Origin: Variovorax sp. V93
Lineage (GTDB): Bacteria; Pseudomonadota; Gammaproteobacteria; Burkholderiales; Burkholderiaceae_C
Assembly (NCBI RefSeq): GCF_041154485.1
Contig: NZ_AP028669.1
Coordinates: forward strand, 1,178,001 to 1,242,000
Reading direction: 5' to 3'
Length of the DNA: 64,000 nt
Part shown: piece by piece, positions 18,662-28,379 of the stretch
Numbering within the stretch: position 1 is the first letter of the stretch
How the letters are laid out: every line of letters starts with the position of its first letter
Position numbers and translations under genes: made by a program
The notes under the pieces: model-generated
The model's database searches: none
The model's input: only the letters and a program-made list of their open reading frames with translations
Told to the model about the DNA's origin: nothing

Positions 18662-20791
18662 ATGAAGCCTGCACTTTCCGCTACCGCCACTGCCGCCGTC
18701 CGCCTGCTCCTGCTGGGAGCTCCGCTCGCCGCGGCGGCGCAGCAGGCCGACCGCGGCAGCCTGCCCGAAGTCACCGTCTCCACGCCGCGCGGCGAGGTCG
18801 CGCCGTTCAACGTGCCTGGCTCGGTGGACCGGGTCGATGGCGCCGAGATGCGCGACAGCCGGCTGCAGGTCAATCTTTCCGAAAGCCTGGGCGGCGTTCC
18901 GGGCCTGCAGGTGCAGAACCGCATGAACTATGCGCAGGACCTGCAGCTGTCGATCCGCGGCTTCGGCGCGCGTTCCACCTTCGGCGTGCGCGGCGTGCGG
19001 CTGTATGTCGACGGCATTCCCGCCACGCTGCCCGACGGCCAGGGCCAGACCTCCAACATCGACATCGGCTCGCTCGACCGCATCGAGATACTGCGGGGGC
19101 CGTTCTCGGCGCTCTACGGCAACTCGTCGGGCGGCGTGCTGCAGGCCTTCACCGCGTCGGGCGAGGGGGCGCCGCGGCTTTCGTACTCGGCGGCCGGTGG
19201 CAGCTTCGGCACCTGGCGCCAGTCGCTGCAGGCCAGCGGGTCGCAGGGCGCGGTCGACTACCTGCTGAACGCCAGCCGCTTCCAGACCGATGGCTGGCGC
19301 GAGCACAGCGCGGCGCGGCGCGACATCGCCAACGGCAAGCTCGGCATCGCGCTGGACAACGGCGACAAGCTCACGCTGGTGCTCAACAGCGTGCGCATCA
19401 GCGCGCAGGATCCGCTGGGCCTGACGGCCGGGCAGTACGCGCTGGCGCCGCGCAGCGCACCGCTCGCCACCCAGTTCGACACCCGCAAGACGGTGGAGCA
19501 GACGCAGGCGGGGCTGCTGTACGAGCGCCGAGTAAGTGCCGCGCAGTCGCTGCGGCTCATGGTCTATGGCGGCGAGCGCAAGACCGTGCAGTACCAGTCG
19601 ATTCCGCCTTCGGCGCAGCAGAACCCGCTGCATGCGGGCGGCGTGATCGACCTCACTCGCCAGTACGGCGGGGTCGATCTGCGCTGGACCGCCGCGCTGC
19701 AACTGGCCGACCGGCCGCTCGAGTTGGCGGCGGGCCTGGGCTACGACAGCCTGCGCGAACAGCGCCGCGGCTACGAGAACTACCTCGGCCGCGTGGCTTC
19801 GCCCGTGCTGGGCGTGCAGGGGCGCCTGCGGCGCAGCGAACGCAACGAGGTCTGGAATCTCGACCCTTACGCGCAGGCCACCTGGCGCCTCGCGGAGCAA
19901 TGGACGCTCGAGGCCGGCGTGCGCCGCAGCAGCGTGCACTTCGATTCGCAGGACCGCTACATCGTGGGCGCCAACCGCGACGACAGCGGCAGCGCGCGCT
20001 ACAGCAAGACGCTGCCCGTGGCTTCGCTGCGCTACCAGGCCACGCCCGCTCTCGCGCTGTATGGCTCGATCGGCCGCGGCTTCGAGACGCCGACGCTCAA
20101 CGAGCTTTCCTACCGCGCGGGCGGTGCCAGCGGGCTCAACTTCGCGCTGCGGCCCTCGGTCAACGACAGCGTCGAACTGGGCGCGAAGGCGCGGTTGGGC
20201 GGAGGGCTGCTGACGGCCGCGCTGTTCCAGACCCGCACGCGCGACGAGATCGTGACCGACACCAACACCGGCGGCCGCGCCACTTTCCAGAACGCGGGCC
20301 GCACGCGGCGCAACGGCCTCGAACTGGCCTGGCAGCACGAAACGGTCGACCACTGGCGCACCCAGCTGGCCTACACCTGGCTTGACGCGCGCTACCGTGA
20401 TGCCTTCTGCTCGCCGTCGCCCTGCGCGGCATCCAACACGGTGGCGGCGGGCAACCGCATTCCGGGCATCGCGCGGCAATCGCTCTTCGCATCGCTGGGC
20501 TGGGTGCCGCCCGAAGGCTGGCGCGCCGGTGTCGAGATGCGCGCGCTCGGGCGCATGCAGGCCAACGACGCCAACACCGCCAGCGCGCCGGGCTATGCCG
20601 TCGCCGCGCTGTACGCCGGCTACCTGAAGAAGTGGGAGCGCTGGGAGTTCAACGCCTTTGCGCGCGTCGACAACCTGTTCGACCGCCGCTACGTGGGTTC
20701 GCTGATCGTCAACGAGGGCAACGCGCGCTACTACGAGCCCGCGCCGGGCCGCAACTGGACGGTGGGCCTGAGCGGGGCCTACCGCTTCTGA
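18662..20791 (+). CDS. TonB-dependent receptor, FecA/OMR type
   Basis: 709-residue outer-membrane receptor. A signal peptide ends at AAA-QQ, then LPEVTVSTPR (TonB-box-like), a plug with SIRGFGARSTFGVRGVRLYV and IEILRGPFSALYGNSSGGVL, and a barrel ending in SGAYRF. Plug motifs match the FecA-like group for iron chelates. It starts 63 bp after the 60-residue membrane protein gene and could belong to the same operon. No convincing Fur box of its own was seen. Its stop lies 3 bp from the converging FAD oxidase gene. Confidence 0.9.
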   Translation: MKPALSATATAAVRLLLLGAPLAAAAQQADRGSLPEVTVSTPRGEVAPFNVPGSVDRVDGAEMRDSRLQVNLSESLGGVPGLQVQNRMNYAQDLQLSIRGFGARSTFGVRGVRLYVDGIPATLPDGQGQTSNIDIGSLDRIEILRGPFSALYGNSSGGVLQAFTASGEGAPRLSYSAAGGSFGTWRQSLQASGSQGAVDYLLNASRFQTDGWREHSAARRDIANGKLGIALDNGDKLTLVLNSVRISAQDPLGLTAGQYALAPRSAPLATQFDTRKTVEQTQAGLLYERRVSAAQSLRLMVYGGERKTVQYQSIPPSAQQNPLHAGGVIDLTRQYGGVDLRWTAALQLADRPLELAAGLGYDSLREQRRGYENYLGRVASPVLGVQGRLRRSERNEVWNLDPYAQATWRLAEQWTLEAGVRRSSVHFDSQDRYIVGANRDDSGSARYSKTLPVASLRYQATPALALYGSIGRGFETPTLNELSYRAGGASGLNFALRPSVNDSVELGAKARLGGGLLTAALFQTRTRDEIVTDTNTGGRATFQNAGRTRRNGLELAWQHETVDHWRTQLAYTWLDARYRDAFCSPSPCAASNTVAAGNRIPGIARQSLFASLGWVPPEGWRAGVEMRALGRMQANDANTASAPGYAVAALYAGYLKKWERWEFNAFARVDNLFDRRYVGSLIVNEGNARYYEPAPGRNWTVGLSGAYRF

Positions 20792-20794
20792 GGC

Positions 20795-22099
20795 TCAGAC
20801 GCCGCCGTCCGTCATGCGGTACCAGCCGATCACGGCCGACACATAGAGGCGGCGCAGGCCATAGAGCGGGAATGGCCGCATCTCCGAGGGCCGCACCGGC
20901 AGCGCCCTCCTGTCGCCCGTGGCGATGTACTGCGCCAGGGCCTGGCCCATGCGCGTCTGCAGGCCGACCCCGCGGCCCTGGCAGCCGATGTCGATCAAGA
21001 GGCCCGGCGCGGGCTCGTGCAGGTGCGGCAGGTAGTCGCGCGTGATCGCGACATGGCCGCACCAGCGGTAGGCAATGGGCACGCCCGCCGCCTGCGGGAA
21101 CAGCTTGGCAATCACGTGCTCCAGGTGCGACCAGTCGCCCGGCTGGCCGGCATCGGGCTCGCGGAAGGTGCCGCGCCCGCCCATCAGCAGGCGGCCGGCG
21201 TGGTCCAGGCGGTAATAGAGCAGCAGGTTGCGCGCATCGGAGGAGACGTGGCCTTCGGGCAGCACGGTCTTGCGTATTGCCTCGGGCAGCGGCTCGGTCG
21301 CGACCTGGAACGAGTTCGCATTGATGATGGTCTTGCGCAGGCCGGGCCACAGGCCGTCGGTGTAGCCGTTGGTGCACATCACCACGCGCTCGGCCGTCAC
21401 GCGCGGGCCGCGTGCGGTGGCGGCCTGCCACTTGCCGTGGGCCTGGGTGAGCTGCGTCACGGGCGTGCCGGTGTGGATGACCACGCCGGCCGCCTGCGCC
21501 GCGCGCGCCAGTTCGCGCGCGTAGCTCAGCGGCTGCACGCCGCCGCCGCGCGGATCGAGCCAGCCGCCGAAGTACTTGTCGGTGCCCAGCAGGCGCGCGG
21601 TTTCGTTGCGGTCGAGCTGGCGCGCGGCCACGCCCTGCATCTGCCAGTCGCGCGTGCGGCGCTCGGCCAGCTGCAAGGCGGCCGGCGTGTGCGCGCCCTG
21701 GATCCAGCCCTGGCGCGCGCGGGGCACGTCCATGCCGTGCTTGTCGATCAGATCGAACACCGCGTCGGCCGTGCCCTTGGCAAAGTCGACCAGGCGCTGG
21801 CCTTCGTCGGAACCGAACATGCGCAGCAGTTCGCTCGGGTCGTGCTTGAGGCCCGGGATGACCTGGCCGCCGTTGCGGCCCGAGCCGCCGAAGCCGATCT
21901 CCTTCGCTTCGAGCACCACCACGCGCACGCCGCGCTCGGCCAGATGCAGCGCCGTGCTGAGGCCGCAGTAGCCGGCGCCGACCACGATCACGTCGGCCTG
22001 CGCGTCGGTGTCCAGCGGCGCGGTTGCCGGTGCGGGCACCGCGGTGGCGGCCCAGAGCGATGGGGCGAGCGGAAAGAATTCCTGCGGCGCGTTCGGCAT
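20795..22099 (-). CDS. FAD-dependent oxidoreductase, DadA/PuuB-like
   Basis: 434-residue flavoprotein of the DAO family. The dinucleotide motif [22 protein letters not shown] lies at residues about 36-57, followed by [21 protein letters not shown], typical of gamma-glutamylputrescine oxidase (PuuB/OrdL). It would oxidatively deaminate an amine or amino acid. It is the last gene of an ABC importer operon (12 bp after the ATPase), which suggests it acts on the imported compound. Polyamine, D-amino acid and opine are all possible. Confidence 0.85.
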   Translation of the reverse strand: MPNAPQEFFPLAPSLWAATAVPAPATAPLDTDAQADVIVVGAGYCGLSTALHLAERGVRVVVLEAKEIGFGGSGRNGGQVIPGLKHDPSELLRMFGSDEGQRLVDFAKGTADAVFDLIDKHGMDVPRARQGWIQGAHTPAALQLAERRTRDWQMQGVAARQLDRNETARLLGTDKYFGGWLDPRGGGVQPLSYARELARAAQAAGVVIHTGTPVTQLTQAHGKWQAATARGPRVTAERVVMCTNGYTDGLWPGLRKTIINANSFQVATEPLPEAIRKTVLPEGHVSSDARNLLLYYRLDHAGRLLMGGRGTFREPDAGQPGDWSHLEHVIAKLFPQAAGVPIAYRWCGHVAITRDYLPHLHEPAPGLLIDIGCQGRGVGLQTRMGQALAQYIATGDRRALPVRPSEMRPFPLYGLRRLYVSAVIGWYRMTDGGV

Positions 22100-22111
22100 G
22101 AATGAAGGCCT

Positions 22112-22843
22112 TCAGAGCGGATGGAGCACGCGGCGCAGGAAGTCCTGCGTGCGCGGGCTCTGCGGGTTGTTGAGCAGCTCGGCGGCAGGGCCCTGTTCGA
22201 CGATCACGCCGCCGTCGATGAAGATCACGCGGTCGGCCACCTCGCGCGCGAACTGCATCTCGTGCGTGACCACCACCATCGTCATGCCGGTGCCGGCGAG
22301 CTTGCGCATCACCTGCAGCACGTCGCCGACGAGTTCGGGGTCGAGCGCCGAGGTGGGCTCGTCGAACAGGATGGCCTTGGGGCGCATCGCCAGCGCGCGC
22401 GCAATGGCCACGCGCTGCTGCTGCCCGCCCGAGAGTTCCGGCGGATGCGCCCCGGCCTTGTCGGCCAGGCCGACGCTCGCGAGCAGCTCCTTCGCATGCA
22501 CGATGGCAGCGGCGCGGTCTTCGCCCTTCACGTAGACGGGCCCTTCGATCACGTTCTCGAGCACCGTGCGGTGCGGGAACAGGTTGAAGCGCTGGAACAC
22601 CATGGCCACTTCGGCGCGGATCGCCTTGATCGACGCATGGCGGTTGTCCACGCGCCGGCCATCGATGCCGATGCTGCCGCCCGAGTAGCTCTCGAGCCCG
22701 TTGATGCAGCGCAGGATGGTCGACTTGCCCGAACCCGAAGGCCCGACGATGCAGACCACTTCGCCCTGCGAGATCGAGGCGTCGATGCCCTTGAGCACAT
22801 GGTGGCTGCCGAAGGATTTCTGCAGGCCGCGGATCTCGATCAT
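22112..22843 (-). CDS. Polar amino acid ABC transporter ATP-binding protein (GlnQ/HisP type)
   Basis: 243-residue ATPase with Walker [10 protein letters not shown] near residue 36, signature LSGGQQQR and Walker [15 protein letters not shown]. The H-loop [13 protein letters not shown] is characteristic of the polar amino acid family. The ATG at 22843 overlaps the permease gene by 4 bp. With the permease and binding protein it forms a complete three-part importer. Confidence 0.95.
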   Translation of the reverse strand: MIEIRGLQKSFGSHHVLKGIDASISQGEVVCIVGPSGSGKSTILRCINGLESYSGGSIGIDGRRVDNRHASIKAIRAEVAMVFQRFNLFPHRTVLENVIEGPVYVKGEDRAAAIVHAKELLASVGLADKAGAHPPELSGGQQQRVAIARALAMRPKAILFDEPTSALDPELVGDVLQVMRKLAGTGMTMVVVTHEMQFAREVADRVIFIDGGVIVEQGPAAELLNNPQSPRTQDFLRRVLHPL

Positions 22844-23490
22844 TTCCTGCCCCGCTTCTCGAAGTGGCGCACCAGCAGGATGAGCGGCACGCACATGATC
22901 AGGTAGAGCAGCGCCACCAGCGAGAACACGGTGGCGTTCTGGAAGGTGGAAGTGGCGATCAGCTTGCCCTGCAGTGCGAGCTCGGCCACGGTGATGGTCG
23001 AGGCCTGCGACGAGTCCTTGAGCATCATGATCATGATGTTGCCGTAGGAGGGCAGCGTGATGCGGAAGGCCTGCGGCAGCACCACGCGCCGCATCGTGAG
23101 CCGCCAGCTCATGCCCATGGCCTGTGCCGCCTCCACCTGGCCGTGGTCCACGGCTTCGATGCCGGCGCGGAAGTTCTCCGACTGGTAGGCCGAGTAGGCG
23201 ATGCCCAGGCCCAGGATGCCCGCCTGCAGCGCCGTCAGCGAGAGGCCGAAGTCGGGCATCACGAAGTAGATGAAGAACAGCAGCACGATGATCGGAATGC
23301 CGCGCAGCAGGTTGATCACGCCCGCGCTGATCTTTGCGAGCAGCGGAATGCCCGAGACCCGCATCGCGGCCCAGACCAGGCCGAGCAGCGTGGAGATCAC
23401 CAGCGAGCCCAGCGTCACCAGCACCGTGAGCTTGGCGCCCTGGAGCAGGATCGGCAGGAACTCCCAGACGTTGTGCAGGAAGGTGCTCAT
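22840..23490 (-). CDS. Polar amino acid ABC transporter permease (HisM/GlnP type)
   Basis: 216-residue inner-membrane permease with five hydrophobic segments and the EAA loop ([24 protein letters not shown], split around EAAQAMG) near residue 135. Opening [18 protein letters not shown] is typical for this family. It lies between the binding protein and ATPase genes. A single permease implies a homodimeric channel. Confidence 0.94.
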   Translation of the reverse strand: MSTFLHNVWEFLPILLQGAKLTVLVTLGSLVISTLLGLVWAAMRVSGIPLLAKISAGVINLLRGIPIIVLLFFIYFVMPDFGLSLTALQAGILGLGIAYSAYQSENFRAGIEAVDHGQVEAAQAMGMSWRLTMRRVVLPQAFRITLPSYGNIMIMMLKDSSQASTITVAELALQGKLIATSTFQNATVFSLVALLYLIMCVPLILLVRHFEKRGRK

Positions 23491-23529
23491 GGGCAGGGTC
23501 TGTCAGAGGGCAGGCAATGCAAGTGCCGC

Positions 23530-24291
23530 TCAGCTGTTGAGGCCCCACTTCTTGAGGATCGCGTCGATGCTGCCGTCGGCCTTGAGCTTGGTGAGCGCCG
23601 CATTCACCTTGCCCATGGTTTCGGTGTCGCCCTTGCGGGTGGCGATGCCGATGCTGTTGACCATGGTCGGCTGGTAGGTCGTCACCAGGCGCAGGTTCGG
23701 GAACACGTTCTTGGAGATCGCGTAGGCGGCGATCGGCGAGTCGAGCACGCCCGCGTCGATGCGCCCGGCATTGGCGTCGCGCATCAGGTCGGCGGTGGTG
23801 TCGTAGAGCTTGACCTCGCTGAAGATGCCGAGCTTCTGCAGCGGCTCGACAAAGGCCGTGCCCACCTGCACGCCCATGCGCTTGCCCTTGAACTCGGCGA
23901 AGCTGCGGTAGGCGGTGGTGTCCTTCACCGGCACCACGATGCCTTCGCCGTAGCTGTAGATCGGTTGCGAGAAGTCCACCACCTCCTGGCGCACCGGCGT
24001 GATGAACATCGCGGCCGAGATCAGGTCGATGCGCTTGGAAGTGAGCGAGCCGATCAGCGCCGAGAACTGCATCGGCTCGATCTGCACCTCGAAGCCCGAG
24101 GTCTTGCCGACGGCCTTGACGATGTCCGCCATGATGCCGTCGATGGTGTTGGTCTTGGTGTCGAGAAAGGTAAAGGGGTTGCCGGTGGGCGTGGACCCGA
24201 CCTTGAGCACGGTCTGGGCCGAGGCCTGGCTGCCGAAGGCCATGGTCAGCGTGGCCAGCAGGAAGGCCGCGAGGGAAGAAGCGATTTTCAT
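23530..24291 (-). CDS. ABC transporter periplasmic substrate-binding protein (family 3)
   Basis: 253-residue secreted binding protein. The signal peptide ends at ASA-QT; the mature part begins [16 protein letters not shown] and contains [12 protein letters not shown] and the hinge region [13 protein letters not shown] of SBP_bac_3. Ligand is an amino acid or related amine. First transporter gene of the operon, 100 bp downstream of the XRE-cupin regulator gene in the same direction. Confidence 0.93.
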   Translation of the reverse strand: MKIASSLAAFLLATLTMAFGSQASAQTVLKVGSTPTGNPFTFLDTKTNTIDGIMADIVKAVGKTSGFEVQIEPMQFSALIGSLTSKRIDLISAAMFITPVRQEVVDFSQPIYSYGEGIVVPVKDTTAYRSFAEFKGKRMGVQVGTAFVEPLQKLGIFSEVKLYDTTADLMRDANAGRIDAGVLDSPIAAYAISKNVFPNLRLVTTYQPTMVNSIGIATRKGDTETMGKVNAALTKLKADGSIDAILKKWGLNS

Positions 24292-24391
24292 GGGGGTTCC
24301 TCTTCAAAAAAAGATCGAATGCCATGCGGCAGCCGGATGGCTTGCCCTGGATGCTTGCTTCAGTCGGACAGCCCCGCGGTCGGGCCGGGGC

Positions 24392-25039
24392 TTATCCGGG
24401 TGAACATGTGATTGCCCATAGGACGGTGGTGGGTGTGGTGCCGGGGTTGCGCCAGCGGCGCGGCATGCCCCCGTCGTAGCAAAAACTGTCGCCGGCCTTC
24501 AGCTTGAGCAGGCGCTCGCGCACGAAGAGTTCGAGCTGCCCCTCGATGACGTAGCCGACCTGTTCGCCCTTGCGCGTGAAGAACAGGTCGTCGCCCGTGG
24601 AGCCGCCCGGATCGATCACCGCCCGGTACATCTCGACGCCACCCGCGGCGGCGGGCGGCGTGAGGTTTTCCTTGTGGATGCCCTTGTCGCCGAGGTCGAT
24701 GCGCTTGTGCGTGCCGGCGCGCGCCACCGCGCCTTCGGCCTCGCCCTCGCTGTACTGGGTGTTGCGCACCAGGGTCTCGATGGGCAACTGCAGTTCCTGC
24801 GCCAGCGCGCCGAGCGTACGGATGGAGATGGAGCGGTGCCCGCGTTCGAGCTGGCTCAGCAGGCTGACCGAAATGCCGCAGGCCTGTGCCACCTGCTGCA
24901 GCGAGCGGCCGAGGGCCTGGCGCCTTCTGCGCAGTTGCTCCCCGAGCCAGAGGTCGATGACCGAATGGATGCGCTGTGCCCGGCCGGCATCGGGGGCCGG
25001 AGTGGGGGCGGGAGGCGGACGAACCGGCAATTGCGACAC
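24392..25039 (-). CDS. XRE-family regulator with C-terminal cupin domain (PuuR-like)
   Basis: 215-residue regulator: a helix-turn-helix at about residues 30-85 (LGRSLQQVAQACGISVSLLS, QLERGHRSISIRTLGALA) followed by a cupin_2 domain (about 135-210; VGYVIEGQLELFV, LKAGDSFCYDGGMPRRWRNP). This layout is that of PuuR and related regulators of amine or amino-acid catabolism. The start is a GTG at 25039 with an AAAGG site upstream; no in-frame ATG precedes the HTH. A near-perfect palindrome 8 bp upstream is a likely autoregulatory operator. It is co-oriented with the transporter-oxidase operon. Confidence 0.87.
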   Translation of the reverse strand: MSQLPVRPPPAPTPAPDAGRAQRIHSVIDLWLGEQLRRRRQALGRSLQQVAQACGISVSLLSQLERGHRSISIRTLGALAQELQLPIETLVRNTQYSEGEAEGAVARAGTHKRIDLGDKGIHKENLTPPAAAGGVEMYRAVIDPGGSTGDDLFFTRKGEQVGYVIEGQLELFVRERLLKLKAGDSFCYDGGMPRRWRNPGTTPTTVLWAITCSPG

Positions 25040-25047
25040 CAGAGCCT

Positions 25048-25064
25048 TTGTAAAATTTTCACAA
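25048..25064 (-). promoter_or_regulatory. Palindromic operator candidate upstream of XRE-cupin gene
   Basis: TTGTAAAATTTTCACAA is a palindrome with one mismatched pair, ending 9 bp before the GTG start. It stands in an AT-rich stretch unlike the surrounding DNA. Its position would let the encoded regulator repress itself. It does not match the published E. coli PuuR site closely. Confidence 0.5.
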
Positions 25065-25128
25065 GACGCTCAAGTTTTACACACAACGCCGCGCACCGCC
25101 AGCAAATTCGGCGGGGGTATTCCAGAAG

Positions 25129-25159
25129 CGCAAATGCCGGCGCGAGGCCGGCATTTGCG
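25129..25159 (-). terminator. Strong hairpin downstream of metK
   Basis: A perfect 13-bp stem CGCAAATGCCGGC/GCCGGCATTTGCG with a 5-base loop, 30 bp past the metK stop. There is no T tract on either side, so it is either a Rho-dependent or mRNA-protecting hairpin rather than a classical terminator. Confidence 0.6.
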
Positions 25160-25188
25160 TGGGAGGAGGGCGGAAAGCCCCCGGGAAA

Positions 25189-26370
25189 TTACAGGCCGGC
25201 CGCAGCGCGCAGCGCAGCCGCCTGCGTGGTCGCTTCCCAGGTGAACTCGGGCTCCTCGCGGCCGAAGTGGCCGTAGGCGGCGGTCTTCTGATAGATCGGG
25301 CGCAGCAGGTCGAGCATCTGGATGATGCCCTTGGGACGCAGGTCGAAGAACTCGCGCACGAGTTCCGCGATCTTGCTGTCCGGGATCACGCCGGTGCCTT
25401 CGGTGTAGACCGTGATGTTCATCGGCTGGGCCACGCCGATGGCGTACGCCACCTGGATCTGGCACTGGCGCGCCAGGCCCGCGGCCACGATGTTCTTGGC
25501 CACGTAGCGCGCGGCGTAGGCCGCCGAGCGGTCGACCTTCGACGGGTCCTTGCCCGAGAACGCGCCGCCGCCGTGCGGGCAGGCGCCGCCGTAGGTGTCG
25601 ACGATGATCTTGCGGCCCGTGAGGCCGCAGTCGCCCTGCGGACCGCCGATGACGAAGCGGCCGGTCGGGTTGATCAGGTAGCGCGTGTCCTTGAGCCATT
25701 CCTTCGGCAGCACGGGCTTGATGATCTCCTCGATGATGGCTTCGTTGAACGAGGCCTTCATCTTGGTGGGCGTTTCGCTCTGGTCGGGGCTGTGCTGGGT
25801 GGAGAGCACCACGGTGTCGATGCTGTGCGGCTTGCCGTCCACGTAGCGCATCGTGACCTGGCTCTTGGCGTCGGGGCGCAGGAAGGGCAGGCGGCCGTCC
25901 TTGCGCAGCTGGGCCTGGCGCTCGACGAGGCGGTGCGCGTAGTAGATGGGCGCGGGCATCAGCTCGGGCGTCTCGTCGCAGGCGTAGCCGAACATCAGGC
26001 CCTGGTCGCCGGCGCCGGTGTTCAGGTGGTCGTCGCTCGCGTGGTCCACGCCCTGGGCGATGTCGTTGGACTGCTTGTCGTAGCAGACCATCACGGCGCA
26101 GCCCTTGTAGTCGATGCCGTAGTCGGTGTTGTCGTAGCCGATGCGCTTGATGGTGTCGCGCGCGACCTGGATGTAGTCGACGTGGGCATTGGTCGTGATT
26201 TCGCCGGCGAGCACCACGAGGCCGGTGTTGGTCAGCGTTTCGGCGGCCACGCGGCTGCGCGGGTCCTGCTCGAAGATCGCGTCCAGGATGGCGTCCGAGA
26301 TCTGGTCGGCGACCTTGTCGGGGTGGCCTTCGGAAACCGATTCGGACGTGAAGAGGAAGTCGTTCGCCAT
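25189..26370 (-). CDS. metK: S-adenosylmethionine synthase
   Basis: 393-residue enzyme making SAM from methionine and ATP. It begins [23 protein letters not shown] and contains the loops [12 protein letters not shown] and [19 protein letters not shown], both signature motifs of MetK. The ATG at 26370 is preceded by AAGGAGC on the minus strand; upstream in-frame codons are not conserved MetK sequence. It is monocistronic between a regulator gene and the divergent acyltransferases. No SAM riboswitch was recognised in the leader. Confidence 0.99.
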   Translation of the reverse strand: MANDFLFTSESVSEGHPDKVADQISDAILDAIFEQDPRSRVAAETLTNTGLVVLAGEITTNAHVDYIQVARDTIKRIGYDNTDYGIDYKGCAVMVCYDKQSNDIAQGVDHASDDHLNTGAGDQGLMFGYACDETPELMPAPIYYAHRLVERQAQLRKDGRLPFLRPDAKSQVTMRYVDGKPHSIDTVVLSTQHSPDQSETPTKMKASFNEAIIEEIIKPVLPKEWLKDTRYLINPTGRFVIGGPQGDCGLTGRKIIVDTYGGACPHGGGAFSGKDPSKVDRSAAYAARYVAKNIVAAGLARQCQIQVAYAIGVAQPMNITVYTEGTGVIPDSKIAELVREFFDLRPKGIIQMLDLLRPIYQKTAAYGHFGREEPEFTWEATTQAAALRAAAGL

Positions 26371-26586
26371 TTTGTTCAAAGCTCCTTGAAGTGACTTGGC
26401 GCGTTGCCAACTCTGCGGAGCCCTGGCGAACGCTTTAGCAGATGCCGAAGAATCGGCGGGGCACAATCGCTTTTGCGCTTGTGTTTGTCGCCCTGCAAGT
26501 TGTTCCGTAACTCGGCGACAATTTGCATTCTATTCGAGCCGCGCCAAATCGTGCGCGCGCGTCCTGGTTTTCACTCCCTGTTGCCT

Positions 26587-27483
26587 ATGGTCACCCTGTT
26601 CCGCCTGCTTGCCCGCGTACCGATGCCCGTGATGCATCGACTCGGCGCACTGCTGGGCTGGATCGTCTGGTATTGCGCGCCCGACTACCGCCGCCGCTTC
26701 AAGGCCAATGCCGAAAGCGCCGGCTTCACCCTCGGGCAATACCGCCCCGCCATCGCAGCCGCCGGCCAGATGGCCGCCGAGCTGCCTTGGCTCTGGCTGC
26801 GTCCGCAGGGCGAAAGCGTGCTGCGCCGCGTGGTGCGCTGGGAAGGCGTGGAGGCGTTCGAGGCCGCCATGCGGGAGAAGAAGGGCGTGATCCTCGTGGC
26901 GCCGCACCTGGGTAGCTGGGAGATGTGCGGCCAGGCGATCGGCGAACGCTTTCTCGAGACCTTCGGGCCGATCACCGCGCTGTTCCGTCCTGCGCGCAAG
27001 AAGTGGATGGCCGAGCTCATCGCCGCCGGCTCGCGCGACCGGCCCGGCCTGCAGACGCTGCCCACCAACAACACCGGCGTGCGCGGCCTCATCCGCACGC
27101 TGCGCAGCGGCGGCTACACCGGCATCCTGCCCGACCAGGTGCCGCCGCTGGGGCAGGGGGTGTGGGCGCCCTTTCTCGGCCGGCCGGCCTACACCATGAC
27201 GCTGCTGCCGCGGCTCGCGCAGCAAACCGGCGCCGCCTGCTTCCTGAGCGTGTGCGAAAGGCTGCCGCGCGGCGCGGGCTACGTGATCCGCTTCGAGCCG
27301 ATCGTGGGTACGCCGCTCACCGATCCGGCGGCGCCCATCGAGGCCGCGGCCGCCGCCATGAACGACGCCATCGGGCGCCTGATCCACAGCCTGCCGGGGC
27401 AGTACGTGTGGGACTACGCGCGCTACAAGGAGCCGCGCGGCGAAACCGCGGTGGCGGCCCAGCCCGGGGAGCAGGCACGATGA
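26587..27483 (+). CDS. LpxL/HtrB-family lysophospholipid acyltransferase (first of tandem pair)
   Basis: 298-residue inner-membrane acyltransferase of the lipid A late acyltransferase family. The catalytic HX4E motif is in VAPHLGSWEMCGQ near residue 107, with a hydrophobic N-terminus (VTLFRLLARVPMPVMHRLGALLGWIVWY). It would add a secondary acyl chain to lipid A or a related lipid. ATG 26587 was chosen because family proteins start just before the N-terminal helix; a TTG at 26581 is also in frame. It overlaps the next acyltransferase gene by 4 bp. Confidence 0.87.
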   Translation: MVTLFRLLARVPMPVMHRLGALLGWIVWYCAPDYRRRFKANAESAGFTLGQYRPAIAAAGQMAAELPWLWLRPQGESVLRRVVRWEGVEAFEAAMREKKGVILVAPHLGSWEMCGQAIGERFLETFGPITALFRPARKKWMAELIAAGSRDRPGLQTLPTNNTGVRGLIRTLRSGGYTGILPDQVPPLGQGVWAPFLGRPAYTMTLLPRLAQQTGAACFLSVCERLPRGAGYVIRFEPIVGTPLTDPAAPIEAAAAAMNDAIGRLIHSLPGQYVWDYARYKEPRGETAVAAQPGEQAR

Positions 27484-28364
27484 GTCTCGGTTCCCGGCTC
27501 GGCATCGCCTTCATGCGCGCGATCGCGCCGCTGCCCCTGCCGCTGGTGCGCGGTTTCGGCGCGCTGCTCGGTCGCGTGCTGCACACCATCGCCCTGCCGC
27601 GGCGGCGCGTGGTCGACACCAACCTGGCCGTGTGCTTTCCCGGCAAATCCGAAGCCGAACGCCGCCGCATCGCGCGCGAGACCTTCGTCTACGTGGCGCA
27701 GTCCTGGCTCGACCGCAGCTGGCTCTGGCATGCGCCCGAAAAGGTGGTGGCCCGCCGGCTCAAGGTGGTCGGCGCGGCGGCGGAGATCCGCGAGATTGCC
27801 GATGGCGACGAGCCGATGATCCTGTTTGCGCCGCACTTCTACGGCCTCGATGCCGCGGCCACGGCGCTGACCATGCACACGGCAAGGCCTTCGGCCACCA
27901 TCTACACGACCCAGCGCGATCCGATGGTCGACGAATGGATCCGCGAAGGCCGCACGCGCTTCGGCAACGTGGCGGCGCTGAACCGCGTCGACGGCATCAA
28001 GCCGGTGCTCGCGGGCCTGCGCAAGGGCGGCCTCCTGTACCTGCTGCCCGACATGGACTTCGGCCGCGACCAGACGATCTTCGTGCCGTTCTACGGCGTG
28101 CAGGCGGCCACGGTGCCCTCGCTCTCGCGCTTCGCGCGGCTGGGCAAGGCGAAAGTGGTGCCGGTGATCGCGAAGCTCACGCCTGGCGGCTACGAGATCG
28201 AAGTGCGGCCGGCCTGGCAGAACTTCCCGACCGACGACGCCGAGGCCGACACGGCGCTCATGAACCAGCGGCTGCAGGGTTACATCGACACGATGCCTTC
28301 GCAGTACTACTGGGTGCACCGCCGCTTCAAGACGCGGCCCGAAGGCGCGCCGCCGATCTACTGA
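27480..28364 (+). CDS. LpxL/HtrB-family lipid A biosynthesis acyltransferase (second of tandem pair)
   Basis: 294-residue paralogue of the preceding protein. Its catalytic HX4D motif is in FAPHFYGLDAAATAL near residue 117, after an N-terminal membrane helix. It likely transfers lauroyl or myristoyl to lipid A at the inner leaflet. Translationally coupled to the first enzyme (ATGA overlap), so the two probably add the two secondary chains in order. Its TGA is one arm of a palindrome shared with the converging hydrolase gene. Confidence 0.88.
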   Translation: MSLGSRLGIAFMRAIAPLPLPLVRGFGALLGRVLHTIALPRRRVVDTNLAVCFPGKSEAERRRIARETFVYVAQSWLDRSWLWHAPEKVVARRLKVVGAAAEIREIADGDEPMILFAPHFYGLDAAATALTMHTARPSATIYTTQRDPMVDEWIREGRTRFGNVAALNRVDGIKPVLAGLRKGGLLYLLPDMDFGRDQTIFVPFYGVQAATVPSLSRFARLGKAKVVPVIAKLTPGGYEIEVRPAWQNFPTDDAEADTALMNQRLQGYIDTMPSQYYWVHRRFKTRPEGAPPIY

Positions 28365-28379
28365 AGCGGAGCCGCTTCA
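28362..28379. terminator. Palindrome joining two convergent stop codons
   Basis: TGAAGCGG-AG-CCGCTTCA: the left arm starts with the TGA of the acyltransferase and the right arm ends with the TCA (TGA on the minus strand) of the hydrolase. It may act as a minimal bidirectional transcription end, but it has no T tract and a very short loop. Confidence 0.4.

Noticed and set aside
26371..26586. Possible SAM or SAH riboswitch upstream of metK
   Set aside because: No conserved SAM-I, SAM-II or SAH core sequences could be found on the minus strand; the leader is short and lacks a stable multi-stem fold by eye.
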